Assembly (NCBI GenBank): GCA_934424575.1
Contig: CAKRXU010000006.1
Span: forward strand, 55,305-119,304
Reading direction: 5' to 3'
Origin: an uncultured Blautia sp.
GTDB taxonomy: Bacteria > Bacillota > Clostridia > Lachnospirales > Lachnospiraceae
DNA: 64,000 nt
In this document: piece after piece, positions 16,550 to 25,652 of the stretch
Position numbering within the stretch: position 1 is the first letter of the stretch
Layout of the letters: every line of letters begins with the position of its first letter
Position numbers and translations under genes: made by a program
Notes under the pieces: model-generated
The model's database searches: none
What the model was told of the DNA's origin: nothing
What the model saw: the letters and a program-made list of their open reading frames with translations, nothing else

Positions 16550-16725
16550 ATTTTTCATGGATACTCTTCGTGGGGATGAAACTTGGGTACAGAGAACAGG
16601 AGGTTGCTCATATGTATTATGGAAAATGGAATGAACTGTTTAAACAATTCGTATTTTACCATAATGCGACTATGAGAAAAGCTGTCTTTGAGAAAAAGAA
16701 GGTGGTATCACTGGATGATTTGTAA
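16502..16725 (+). CDS. T extension of gpGT (frameshift product)
   Basis: Reading resumes as RESHEDNSEEGTSTEIDFSW and runs to a stop at 16723-16725, with GMKLGYREQEVAHMYYGKWN and FYHNATMRKAVFEKKKVVSL. There is no ribosome site or suitable early start, so it should be made only as the tail of gpGT after slippage at 16495-16501. The short aromatic and basic T domain (about 55 residues beyond the gpG stop) is like those in other siphoviruses, where T contacts the tail tube protein and G contacts the tape measure. Confidence 0.8.
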
Positions 16726-16757
16726 ACCATTTCTGCGTGGATTAAGGAGAGTTTCAT

Positions 16758-19700
16758 ATGAGCAGTAAAAAAATTGGCGCCATCATTGCGCTTGATGGTG
16801 AACGGAGCTTTAAACAGTCAGTTACAAATTGTAATCGGACACTTGCACAATTGAAAGCAGAAATGGAACTTGTCAGGGCACAAAGTGAAGGACAGGAAGA
16901 TGACCTGGAATCACTTGGAAACCGACATGAAGTTCTTACAAAAATTCTTGATGCACATAAGCAAAAAGAGGAAGAAGTTGAGAAAGGACTGCAGCATGCC
17001 AGAGAATCCTATGCAAAGATGGGAGATAAGCTGCAGGATCTCAGGGATAATCTGCAGCAGGCAACAAAAAGACTTCAGGAAATGGAATCAGCATCAGATT
17101 CTTCATCAGAGGAAACAGAGCAGCAGAGAAAAAAGGTAGCGGAACTGACGGCAGCACTTGAAAAAAGTGAGAAAAATTATAAAACGGCAGCTGACAGAGT
17201 ACAGACCTGGGAAACAAATCTCATAAAAGCACGGACAGAAACAGCTAAAGCCAGTAATGCATTGAATGAAAATGCAAAAGCAATGGAAGAGGCTGCTAAC
17301 CATGCAGAAGACTATGCGGACAGTCTGCAGGAGATACAGACAAATACAGATGATGCAACAGAGGGAGTACAGGAAGTTTCTGGTGCTTTTTCAGGGATTG
17401 CCGGTAAGATAACTCCGACAACTGCAGGTCTGGCGGCTTTGGGAGCAGCACTTGCCAAAACTGCAGAAGAAAGCGTGGAATTTGCCGCATCTACCGAAAG
17501 TGCAACGAAAAAATTTCAAGCAGCTTCGGGTGTTGCGGCAGCAAATATGGAGAAATATAAAGATGCAATCGAGGATCTGTACAGTGACAACTACGGAGAA
17601 AGTATCGCAAGTGTAGCAGACTCGATGGCACAGATCAAACAGATTACAGGTGAGCTTGATCCGTCTAACCTGAAAGATCTTACAGAAAATGCGATTGCGC
17701 TGGAAGATATATTCGATATGGATATGCAGGAAAGTGTTCGTGGTATCGATACTCTCATGAAAAAATTTGGTCTGACATCAAAACAGGCATATGATTATCT
17801 GGCAAAAGGTGCTCAGAATGGTCTTGATAAAACACATGAGTTGGGTGATAACATTGCTGAATATGGTCAGCTGTGGTCTCAGGCAGGCTTTTCGGCAGAA
17901 GAAATGTTTGTGATTCTTCAGAATGGTCTGGATGCCGGTGCATACAATCTTGACAAAGTAAATGACTTTGTAAAGGAGTTTACAATCACTCTTGCAGATG
18001 GAACTATTGAGGAGAATCTTGATTCATTTTCTGATAGTACGGCAGATCTGGTACAGAAATGGAAAGAGGGTAAGGTAACGGCCAGAGATGTATTCTATTC
18101 TGTTATCAGCGACCTGAAAAATACAACTAATGAACAGGAAGCTCTCACAACAGCAAGTACAGTGTGGTCTTCATTGGGAGAGGATAATGCAATGGCTGTG
18201 ATCACATCTTTGGGTGATGTTAATGATGCCTACAAAGAAGTGAACGGCACAATGAACGAGATCAAAGATATCGGCTACGACACTTTGGAAAGTAAACTGG
18301 AATCTCTTGGGCGAAAAGCCAAAACAGAGATTCTGAATCCAATTGGAGAAACGGCACTGCCTCTTCTGGAAAAAGGAATTGATCTGGCTGGAAGTGCAAT
18401 TGATGCGGTTGGAAAAAGAATTTCTCCTCAGAAAACAGTTTTGCAGGAGTTCATCGAAGAAATCAAGAATTCCAATGAACAGGTTGATAATCTTCTGGAA
18501 AGTGCCAGTACATCCATGAAAAATGCTCAGTTTGATGCTGAAAAACTGGAAAACTATAAGAAGACCCTCCTTGAGTTAAATGGAGTCACAGAAAAAACAG
18601 AATATGAAAAATATCAGGTAAAACGAATCGTACAGGAGTTGTCAGAATCAATTCCGCAACTTGCGGATGCCTGGGACGAGGAATCTGGATCTATCAAGCT
18701 GACCAATGAACAGATAACTGCCCTGATCGGAAATCAGGAAGCGTACATTATTCAGTCAGCTGCAATGGAAGCAAAAGAAGAGTCCATGAAAGCTCTCTTT
18801 GAAGCTGAAATGAATGTGGCAAAGGCAGAGAGTGCATATAATGAAGCGGTGGAAGAGAATACGGCGGCAGTTGAGAAGAATGAAGCGAGTATGGATTCGT
18901 TGGGGTATGGATATGGGGATTTCAGAAATGAGGTAGATGATACACGGGCAAACGTAGATGAGGCAAGGAAAGCCCTTGAAGAAGCCACCAGATCTCAGAA
19001 AGAAGCAAAAAAGGAAGTAGATGATACTACATCAGCTGCTGATGCTGCTGCACAGAAAATGGAAGAATACAGTGCAACTCTTGAATCGACAGTAGAGAGT
19101 GCAGGAGATATGGCATCTGCACAGGAAAATGCATCTGCATCAATTGACAGTTCAGCGGATATTATTTCTGATGCTACAGTCAGAATTGCTGAAAAATATG
19201 TGAATATGCGTGATACCATGACTGAATCCATACAGAACCAAATGGATATGTTTACGGAATATAGTACGGGTACAGAGATTTCCACACAACAGCTATTGGA
19301 TAATATGCAGTCTCAGATCAATGGAGTTACAAACTGGGCTGATAACATGGAGACATTGGCAAGAAAAGGTATTAACGATGGACTTCTGGAACATCTGGCA
19401 GAACTTGGACCTCAAGGGGCAAGCTATGTGCAGGCATTTGTGGATATGACACCTGAACAGTTGGAAAGAGCCAATGAACTGTGGGCAGAATCACTTGACT
19501 TTAAAACAGGAACTGCAGAGGCTGTAGATTCAGCTATTGAGACTTATACAGAAGGCATTTCCGGTGGTACAGATAAGATACAGCAGGCAATGAAAGAATT
19601 GGGAACAAATTCTTGGGAAGGCTTTAAGCAGGGAATTTCAGAAAAGGAAAGCGAGGCAGAAGCTACAGGAAGTGAACTGGGTGAGGCTCTGATCAAAGGA

Positions 19701-20597
19701 ACGGCAGAAGGAACCGGTGTACATTCTCCTTCATGGAAAACGGCACAGCAGGGACGATATGTAGTAGAAGGATTGAAAGTAGGTATTGAGTCTGGAAGTC
19801 CAGAAGCTACAGAAGCGGCAAAAGATATGGCATCTGAAGTGATAGAAACTTCGGAAACAATTCTTGATAAAGACGGATTTGTCACTATAGGAAAGAATAT
19901 TCCAACAGGATTGAGGGGAGGAATCAATAAAGAAAAGCCATATACAATAGCTGCTATCAGAAAGATGCTTCAGGAAATACGAAATATATCAGTAACCGGA
20001 ACTGCTCAGGAAAAATATATTCCATATGGAAAGAACATTGCCATAGGATTGAGAAATGGAATTTCTGAAGCATCAACGTATCCTGTTAATTCCCTCAGAG
20101 GTATCATGGATCAGATCCGAGATACTGCCAATAATGCACCAAATTTATATAATACAGGATGGAATCTGTCCATAGGACTTGCAAATGGAATTACAGCAGG
20201 AAGTTCCAGTGTGGTCAATGCTGTTGCAAATATGTGTCAGGCAGCAGTAAATGAAGCAAGAAGCCGTCTGGACATTCACAGCCCGTCAAAAGTGTTTGCT
20301 GAACTGGGAGCATATACAGCAGAGGGATTTGGCGTGGGATATGAGAGTAAAATCGCAGATGTGAATGGGATGATCCGGGAAAGTATGGATTATTCAGATA
20401 TGGTTCGGAAACCAGTGGCAGGAGGAACAGGGGCATTTGCCGAAGATGTTGTGGATACTTTAATGGAATACCTGCCATATCTGCAGATAATTGCTGAAAA
20501 GAAGTATATGGCTTATATAGATCAGAACCAAGCCGTAGATGTTTTGGGCGATAAGCTATCCAACAATACTGCGTTAAAAACTCGGAGGATGAGATGA
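16758..20597 (+). CDS. Tape measure protein
   Basis: At 1279 residues this is the longest gene in the window, as expected for a tape measure. Residues ~15-200 form long charged coiled coils (EEEVEKGLQHARESYAKM...). A small hydrophobic patch (ITPTTAGLAALGAALAKT, ~220) and a PhageMin_Tail-like core (~235-520) follow. Later come helical repeats and glycine-rich segments with the recurring GLRNGI / GLANGITAGS / SPSKVFAELG motifs near 1050-1200. It sets tail length and exits during injection. By the usual ~0.15 nm per residue the tail would be near 190 nm, an estimate. Confidence 0.95.
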   Translation: MSSKKIGAIIALDGERSFKQSVTNCNRTLAQLKAEMELVRAQSEGQEDDLESLGNRHEVLTKILDAHKQKEEEVEKGLQHARESYAKMGDKLQDLRDNLQQATKRLQEMESASDSSSEETEQQRKKVAELTAALEKSEKNYKTAADRVQTWETNLIKARTETAKASNALNENAKAMEEAANHAEDYADSLQEIQTNTDDATEGVQEVSGAFSGIAGKITPTTAGLAALGAALAKTAEESVEFAASTESATKKFQAASGVAAANMEKYKDAIEDLYSDNYGESIASVADSMAQIKQITGELDPSNLKDLTENAIALEDIFDMDMQESVRGIDTLMKKFGLTSKQAYDYLAKGAQNGLDKTHELGDNIAEYGQLWSQAGFSAEEMFVILQNGLDAGAYNLDKVNDFVKEFTITLADGTIEENLDSFSDSTADLVQKWKEGKVTARDVFYSVISDLKNTTNEQEALTTASTVWSSLGEDNAMAVITSLGDVNDAYKEVNGTMNEIKDIGYDTLESKLESLGRKAKTEILNPIGETALPLLEKGIDLAGSAIDAVGKRISPQKTVLQEFIEEIKNSNEQVDNLLESASTSMKNAQFDAEKLENYKKTLLELNGVTEKTEYEKYQVKRIVQELSESIPQLADAWDEESGSIKLTNEQITALIGNQEAYIIQSAAMEAKEESMKALFEAEMNVAKAESAYNEAVEENTAAVEKNEASMDSLGYGYGDFRNEVDDTRANVDEARKALEEATRSQKEAKKEVDDTTSAADAAAQKMEEYSATLESTVESAGDMASAQENASASIDSSADIISDATVRIAEKYVNMRDTMTESIQNQMDMFTEYSTGTEISTQQLLDNMQSQINGVTNWADNMETLARKGINDGLLEHLAELGPQGASYVQAFVDMTPEQLERANELWAESLDFKTGTAEAVDSAIETYTEGISGGTDKIQQAMKELGTNSWEGFKQGISEKESEAEATGSELGEALIKGTAEGTGVHSPSWKTAQQGRYVVEGLKVGIESGSPEATEAAKDMASEVIETSETILDKDGFVTIGKNIPTGLRGGINKEKPYTIAAIRKMLQEIRNISVTGTAQEKYIPYGKNIAIGLRNGISEASTYPVNSLRGIMDQIRDTANNAPNLYNTGWNLSIGLANGITAGSSSVVNAVANMCQAAVNEARSRLDIHSPSKVFAELGAYTAEGFGVGYESKIADVNGMIRESMDYSDMVRKPVAGGTGAFAEDVVDTLMEYLPYLQIIAEKKYMAYIDQNQAVDVLGDKLSNNTALKTRRMR

Positions 20598-21310
20598 AAG
20601 TCAATGGGATTGATATAAACAAATTTTCAGCAAGACAACTGAGATATGAAATGGAGCATAGGGAAGTAACTTCAAAAAGCGAGTGGCCGGCTGCGCTTGA
20701 AACACCTTTCATGGAAAAAAGCCAGAAAGGTTTCAAGTGTATAACTGTTTCGATTGCTGTGTATGGCAGAGGAAAAGAAGAAGTCGTTCGAAATAGAAGC
20801 AATCTACTGGCAATCATGTATGATGAACTGAAATTAGAACTTGATGGATATACGAACTATTTCGAATGTGTGTTAGACAGAATAACAGTGAAGGAATCTA
20901 TAAAGCGTAAATGCCATGAAGTGATATTAAAATTTATCGGATATGAATTTGGTAATGAAATCTCAACTACTATGAAAAATACAACGGGTTCTATAGAGGT
21001 AGAGGGAAATGACAGCACCCCATGTATTGTAGAAATCACTGCATCGGTAGATCTGGCATCTGTGGAACTTACTGGAATAGCATATAACCAGATTTCTGGA
21101 GAAAAAGAGTCCATCACTATCAAAAATCTGAAAGCAGGAAAGAAAGTTGTCATTAATGGCGAGGACTGTACAGTACTGCAGGAAGGTGTAAATAAGTTCG
21201 CGGACACAGAAATGTGGGAATTTCCGGTGCTGAAGCCTGGCAGGAATATAGTCAGATGCTCAAGCGACAAATGCACAGTTACATTGAAATATAAGCCAAG
21301 ATATGTATAA
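20594..21310 (+). CDS. Distal tail protein (Dit-like)
   Basis: The 238-residue protein overlaps the tape measure by four bases and precedes the Tal gene, the fixed place of Dit, which forms the hexameric hub of the baseplate. N-terminal part (~1-120) is the Sipho_tail-like beta sandwich (KVNGIDINKFSARQLRYEME, PFMEKSQKGFKCITVSIAVYG); the C-terminal half is a galectin-like beta region (VEITASVDLASVELTGI, GREIV-type ending GRNIVRCSS). No carbohydrate-binding insertion is obvious. Confidence 0.8.
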   Translation: MKVNGIDINKFSARQLRYEMEHREVTSKSEWPAALETPFMEKSQKGFKCITVSIAVYGRGKEEVVRNRSNLLAIMYDELKLELDGYTNYFECVLDRITVKESIKRKCHEVILKFIGYEFGNEISTTMKNTTGSIEVEGNDSTPCIVEITASVDLASVELTGIAYNQISGEKESITIKNLKAGKKVVINGEDCTVLQEGVNKFADTEMWEFPVLKPGRNIVRCSSDKCTVTLKYKPRYV

Positions 21311-21324
21311 GGAGGAAGAATATA

Positions 21325-21699
21325 ATGAAGCTTACAAACGAAGTGATTAAAAATATCCAGAGTGCACTTACTGCTGCTGGAAATAAGGAAATGGATGATT
21401 TTGGTCTTGCGTTTAAAGTTGCGAAGAATAATTATGAACTGATGCGGGCAATTGAACCCATTGCGAAAGTGGAGAATGATATTCTGAGAAAATATGGTGA
21501 AAAAAATGAGGAAGGTACCTTGGTTACACAGGGCAATGGAAAGGTCAAGATTGTGGATACTGATAGATATAATCAGGATATCACGACACTCATGAAAGCA
21601 GAGAGTGATGTGGAACTGGAATACTTCAGTGAGAAAGAAATTGCAAAAATGCATATGACGCCAAATCAGATCACTTTACTGATGCCGGTTATAAAGTAA
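21325..21699 (+). CDS. DUF1617-like phage protein
   Basis: The 124-residue helical protein starts MKLTNEVIKNIQSALTAAGN and has FGLAFKVAKNNYELM, a pattern close to DUF1617, a small protein found among tail genes of Gram-positive siphoviruses. Its role is unknown; placement between Dit and Tal suggests a baseplate or assembly helper. A strong ribosome site AAGGAGGAAG precedes the ATG. Similar proteins elsewhere lie near holin genes, so its location here is slightly unusual. Confidence 0.6.
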   Translation: MKLTNEVIKNIQSALTAAGNKEMDDFGLAFKVAKNNYELMRAIEPIAKVENDILRKYGEKNEEGTLVTQGNGKVKIVDTDRYNQDITTLMKAESDVELEYFSEKEIAKMHMTPNQITLLMPVIK

Positions 21700-21718
21700 A
21701 AAGTGAAGGGGATTTTGT

Positions 21719-23893
21719 ATGCTGAAAATATTAGATAGAAACAAAGTCCCGGTGAAGGGACTGAAAAAATATACTGATCTGTGTATAGAGGGTGTTCTGG
21801 AACTGAATGACAGGACACTCTCTTTTTCTGCCCCTTACAGAAACATACGAAATGCAATTGTAAACGAAGGCTACATTGAAACAAAGGATGACCGATTTGT
21901 AGTAAAAGAACTTGAAAAGAATACCGATGGAACTGCAACGGTTGTAGCACAATTGGATCTGGAATCTCTGGAAGGCAAAGTTTTCCGAGAGTTCCGGTCA
22001 GAGGAGCAGACTATCAGAGCCGCTTTGCAGCTTGCTTTTGCAGGCACAGGATGGACCATTGGAGTTTGCGATGTTAATAAAAAAAGAACACTCTCAATGT
22101 CGAATGTGTCTGCGTTAGAAGTATTAAAGCAAGCCCTCAAAACATATAGGGCGGAGATCAAGGTAGATTCAAAATCTCAGGTAATCAGTGTGTATGACCC
22201 CATTGGCTCAGACAGAGGAAGCTATTTTGTAAATCAGCTCAATTTAAAGAGCCTCACCGTGCAGTCGACATCTTACGATTTTTATACGGAAATTGAACCG
22301 TATGGAAAGGACGGGTTGACAATTGAAGCCGCCAATTTCGGAAAAGCATATCTGGAAAATCATCAATACAGTTCGAAAGTAAAGAGATGTATCTGGAAAG
22401 ATGAAAGATATACAGTGCCGGAATCACTGAAAGAGGATGCAGAAGCAAAACTCGAAGATATGAGTAAGCCATATGTTTCCTATTCAGCGGATGTGATAGA
22501 TCTGGCAAAATGCTCAGAGAAATACAGGATCCTGGAATATGGTATAGGAGATGTTATAACTTTAATTGATAATATAACTGATACCAGAGAGAAGCAGCGC
22601 ATCGTGGGAATGAAAATATATCCGGATGCACCAGAGAAGAACAGCTGTACACTGGCGAATAAGGTTTTGACCTTTGATGAACTTGCACAGAAATATGAAG
22701 ACACCGTAAATACCGTTGATAATATTACGAATGACAATGGTCAGATTGATGGTGACGCAATTGATGGGATTCACAGCAGACAGATTATTGATCTGGAAAA
22801 TGCAATTGTCAGTTCTGTACATATTAAAGATCTTGATGCGAAATATGTGCAGGTTTCCGGAAAGTTGTCTGCTGTTGAAGGAGATTTTGGAATCATCAAA
22901 GGGAATATCGCGAACTTCGAAGAGACTTATACAAAAAGACTTGAAGCAGCAGAAGGTGATATTATACAGTTGCGGACTACGGATTTATCAGCGGTAAATG
23001 GCAGGATTGACGTTCTTGATTCCAATTATGCCAATATCAAAAACCTTCTTTCTGGAGCAGCCGGTATCGACGACCTGCAGAACATCCATCTGACAACAGA
23101 TAACGCAGTGATCGACACCGCACTGATCCGGGAAGCGGTAATGCAGTCTGTATCTATCGCAGATTTACTTGCTGGTACAATCAGCACCAACAAGTTCAGA
23201 ATTGCGTCTGATGATGGCGGAATCTTAATCTCCGGGGCAACCCAGCAGTGGAAGGACGCCAATGGTATAATCAGGATGCAGGCCGGCAGAGATGCAAGGG
23301 GAAACTTTACCTTTGCACTTTTTGACGAGAGCGGCAAGGGAACTCTGATCGATTCCACAGGCGTACAATCTGGAGCCATTGCAGATGGTCTGATCGTCAA
23401 TCAAATGGTGTCAGATACTGCCAACATTGCCGCGTCAAAATTGGATATAAATAGTTTGTTCACTGAGATTAATGGAAGTACACAGACTATCAAAGGCAAC
23501 CGGATTTGGTTGGATGAGTCAAATCAGACTTTGGAAACAAAATTATCACAGATCTCGACTAGCGTTGAAACAGTAACGGATGGGACACTACTATATGATA
23601 CGCAGTGCCGAGATAATGAAGATGGAACATCTACGGTTACGGCGGTCATATATAAGTCAGGAAAGAACGTGACCACAGATTTTCCAGAAGCATGGTTTTC
23701 ATGGACAAAGAGAACCGAGAAAGGTGAAACTTTTTTGCAGCGAGGCTATTCTGTCACCGTCAACAACGAAGATTATATGTTTGGGGGCGTTGTAGTTGGA
23801 GAGTTTGTACGATATGCAGGGCGGAACCTGATAGTCGGCGGGAAAAAGCTCATGATAGGTGGTAAAACCGTAACAGTAAATGTAGATGCGTAA
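21719..23893 (+). CDS. Tail-associated lysin/baseplate hub (Tal-like)
   Basis: The N-terminal ~370 residues (LKILDRNKVPVKGLKKYTDLCIEGVLELNDRTLSF) are the gp27-like hub of phage minor structural proteins (TIGR01665 class). It forms a trimer closing the tail tube. From ~330 on there is coiled coil and beta-helical material (VNTVDNITNDNGQIDGDAI), then a C-terminal fibre-like part ending MIGGKTVTVNVDA. I saw no obvious peptidase motif, so lytic activity is not claimed. Length 724. Followed by the hairpin at 23894. Confidence 0.8.
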   Translation: MLKILDRNKVPVKGLKKYTDLCIEGVLELNDRTLSFSAPYRNIRNAIVNEGYIETKDDRFVVKELEKNTDGTATVVAQLDLESLEGKVFREFRSEEQTIRAALQLAFAGTGWTIGVCDVNKKRTLSMSNVSALEVLKQALKTYRAEIKVDSKSQVISVYDPIGSDRGSYFVNQLNLKSLTVQSTSYDFYTEIEPYGKDGLTIEAANFGKAYLENHQYSSKVKRCIWKDERYTVPESLKEDAEAKLEDMSKPYVSYSADVIDLAKCSEKYRILEYGIGDVITLIDNITDTREKQRIVGMKIYPDAPEKNSCTLANKVLTFDELAQKYEDTVNTVDNITNDNGQIDGDAIDGIHSRQIIDLENAIVSSVHIKDLDAKYVQVSGKLSAVEGDFGIIKGNIANFEETYTKRLEAAEGDIIQLRTTDLSAVNGRIDVLDSNYANIKNLLSGAAGIDDLQNIHLTTDNAVIDTALIREAVMQSVSIADLLAGTISTNKFRIASDDGGILISGATQQWKDANGIIRMQAGRDARGNFTFALFDESGKGTLIDSTGVQSGAIADGLIVNQMVSDTANIAASKLDINSLFTEINGSTQTIKGNRIWLDESNQTLETKLSQISTSVETVTDGTLLYDTQCRDNEDGTSTVTAVIYKSGKNVTTDFPEAWFSWTKRTEKGETFLQRGYSVTVNNEDYMFGGVVVGEFVRYAGRNLIVGGKKLMIGGKTVTVNVDA

Positions 23894-23912
23894 GGTGTCC
23901 GAATCGGACACC
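23894..23912 (+). promoter_or_regulatory. Hairpin abutting ribosome site
   Basis: GGTGTCCG-AAT-CGGACACC is a perfect 8-bp stem with a 3-nt loop starting just after the Tal stop. It is followed at once by GGAAAGGAGAG, the ribosome site of the gene at 23927. Same layout as 6067 and 6495. Confidence 0.6.
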
Positions 23913-23926
23913 GGAAAGGAGAGAAA

Positions 23927-25636
23927 ATGGCAGAGGAAAATCAGGATGCGAACGGTCTGCTGAATGCGACAAAGATTCCTATAGGGAAGAAGATGATATT
24001 CGTGGATCCAGATACCAATGAAGGCGGGAACATCGCAGTTGAGAATCTGATCTATCAGGTGCTCAGCGGTTTAACGAGCCAGAACTTTGACCTGGAGCAG
24101 GGGCAGATGACCTTACCTCAGGCAATTGGCCAGGCGCAGCAAAAATTGAATGATGCGAAAATCAATGAAAGTAATTTATACACAGGTGAATTATACAATA
24201 TATCGCGATCCGGACGAAACACCAAAATTCTCGGAACTTCTTTTTACAGGATTCCAGACAACATTGACACACTATATGTCCAGATGCACAGTGAATACGA
24301 TTCTGTGTTTACCAGCTTGCTATTTCTGCTCGACGATTCTTTTGCCCCTGTCGAACAGTCAGGATCACAGTACAAGTCCATAAAAAGTAACACTATGTAC
24401 AGCGTCGCATGTGCGGATGCAAAGTACGTATTCGTGCAGTTTAACCAGCGTGCGGCAAGCAAAGTCAGCATTAAATCTTCGGAGTACATAGACGGAGTGA
24501 AACTGGCAATCAACAGCGCTAATTATGGATTAGTCAGCGACTGGAAAAATATTGTATTCCAGAGCCGAAAATCCGAACTCAGCAGCACCATCAGTGCACT
24601 TGATCTGGGGTTTGTCATAAATGACTTTGATTACGACAATTCGAGTCTGTTAAATTTTTACTCAAAATTCTACTACAACATTACATTCTCCACGGGGCTG
24701 TACCATTTTTCTTCCCCTGTAACCCTTACAGATAGGTGCAGGGTGAGCGGAGACAAAAAAATTGACCGAAAAATCACAAACGCACCGAAACGTACAGAAT
24801 ATTTGAGCTATAACGGCACCGTATTCTGGTACGACGGCACCGATACGTTTCTGAGTGTGGATAAGCTGAGTTCAATCGAAAATGTTATTGCCGTCTCGGA
24901 ATCCTACACAATGACTGTGGATCAGTCGCAGAAGACAGACATCAATCTCTTTTTCGCAGTTACACAATCTGAAAATACCGTGAATGGTATAGACGTAGTA
25001 AGTGGCGATGTGCATGACTGTATGATTTATGGATTTAATGGATACGGTATACAGTTTCACGAGCAACACAAAACGGTCGAAAACATTTTTGCGAAATATT
25101 GTGGCACCGGCTTTATGTTCCGAAACATTGACAACCTCATCTACGGTGCATGGATTTCTTGCTGCACGACAGGAATGGTATTCGATGAAGGACATCAAGG
25201 GTTGTTTGACACATGGATTGATTGCATAAAAGGAAACGCGATCGAAATATCCGGCGACATTCCGAAAGCCACCCTTGCCCTGAATGCGTCCGGAGCATGG
25301 GTAGATCTATGCGGTGGTGCTTTTGTCAAGAACGAAGGTGGAAAGGTAACTGGAATCGTCACAGGCCGCATTCATCGGTGCAACACGGTCGATGTGATGA
25401 CGGACAATATGGAATGTGGAAATATCGAAGGCGATTCAATTAATGTAAATCTGATCAGCGACCTGGAAGACAACTTCTATACCAATAAGATTTCCAGCCT
25501 GGGGTCAGAAAGATATGCGTTCTATTCCCCGAAGCAGGATGTCAGGGGCGTTGTAATCGGTCACGATCGAAAAAATATAGCCAACAACATGGATCACATT
25601 GTTGCCATCATGGGTGGGGACTCCATAGAAACATGA
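23927..25636 (+). CDS. Right-handed beta-helix tail spike, putative
   Basis: The first ~75 residues (NEGGNIAVENLIYQVLSGLTSQ) look like a baseplate anchor. A beta-sandwich-like region follows (~90-170). From ~330 to ~500 short repeating turns (GDVHDCMIYGFNGYGIQF, FRNIDNLIYGAWISCCTTGM, EGHQGLFDTWIDCIKGNAIEI) give the rhythm of a parallel beta-helix, as in pectate-lyase-like tail spikes that bind or cut surface polysaccharide. No catalytic set can be named. Length 569. It ends 16 bases before the next fibre gene. Role as receptor binder or depolymerase is inferred. Confidence 0.65.
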   Translation: MAEENQDANGLLNATKIPIGKKMIFVDPDTNEGGNIAVENLIYQVLSGLTSQNFDLEQGQMTLPQAIGQAQQKLNDAKINESNLYTGELYNISRSGRNTKILGTSFYRIPDNIDTLYVQMHSEYDSVFTSLLFLLDDSFAPVEQSGSQYKSIKSNTMYSVACADAKYVFVQFNQRAASKVSIKSSEYIDGVKLAINSANYGLVSDWKNIVFQSRKSELSSTISALDLGFVINDFDYDNSSLLNFYSKFYYNITFSTGLYHFSSPVTLTDRCRVSGDKKIDRKITNAPKRTEYLSYNGTVFWYDGTDTFLSVDKLSSIENVIAVSESYTMTVDQSQKTDINLFFAVTQSENTVNGIDVVSGDVHDCMIYGFNGYGIQFHEQHKTVENIFAKYCGTGFMFRNIDNLIYGAWISCCTTGMVFDEGHQGLFDTWIDCIKGNAIEISGDIPKATLALNASGAWVDLCGGAFVKNEGGKVTGIVTGRIHRCNTVDVMTDNMECGNIEGDSINVNLISDLEDNFYTNKISSLGSERYAFYSPKQDVRGVVIGHDRKNIANNMDHIVAIMGGDSIET

Positions 25637-25652
25637 AAAGAAGGGAAACATA

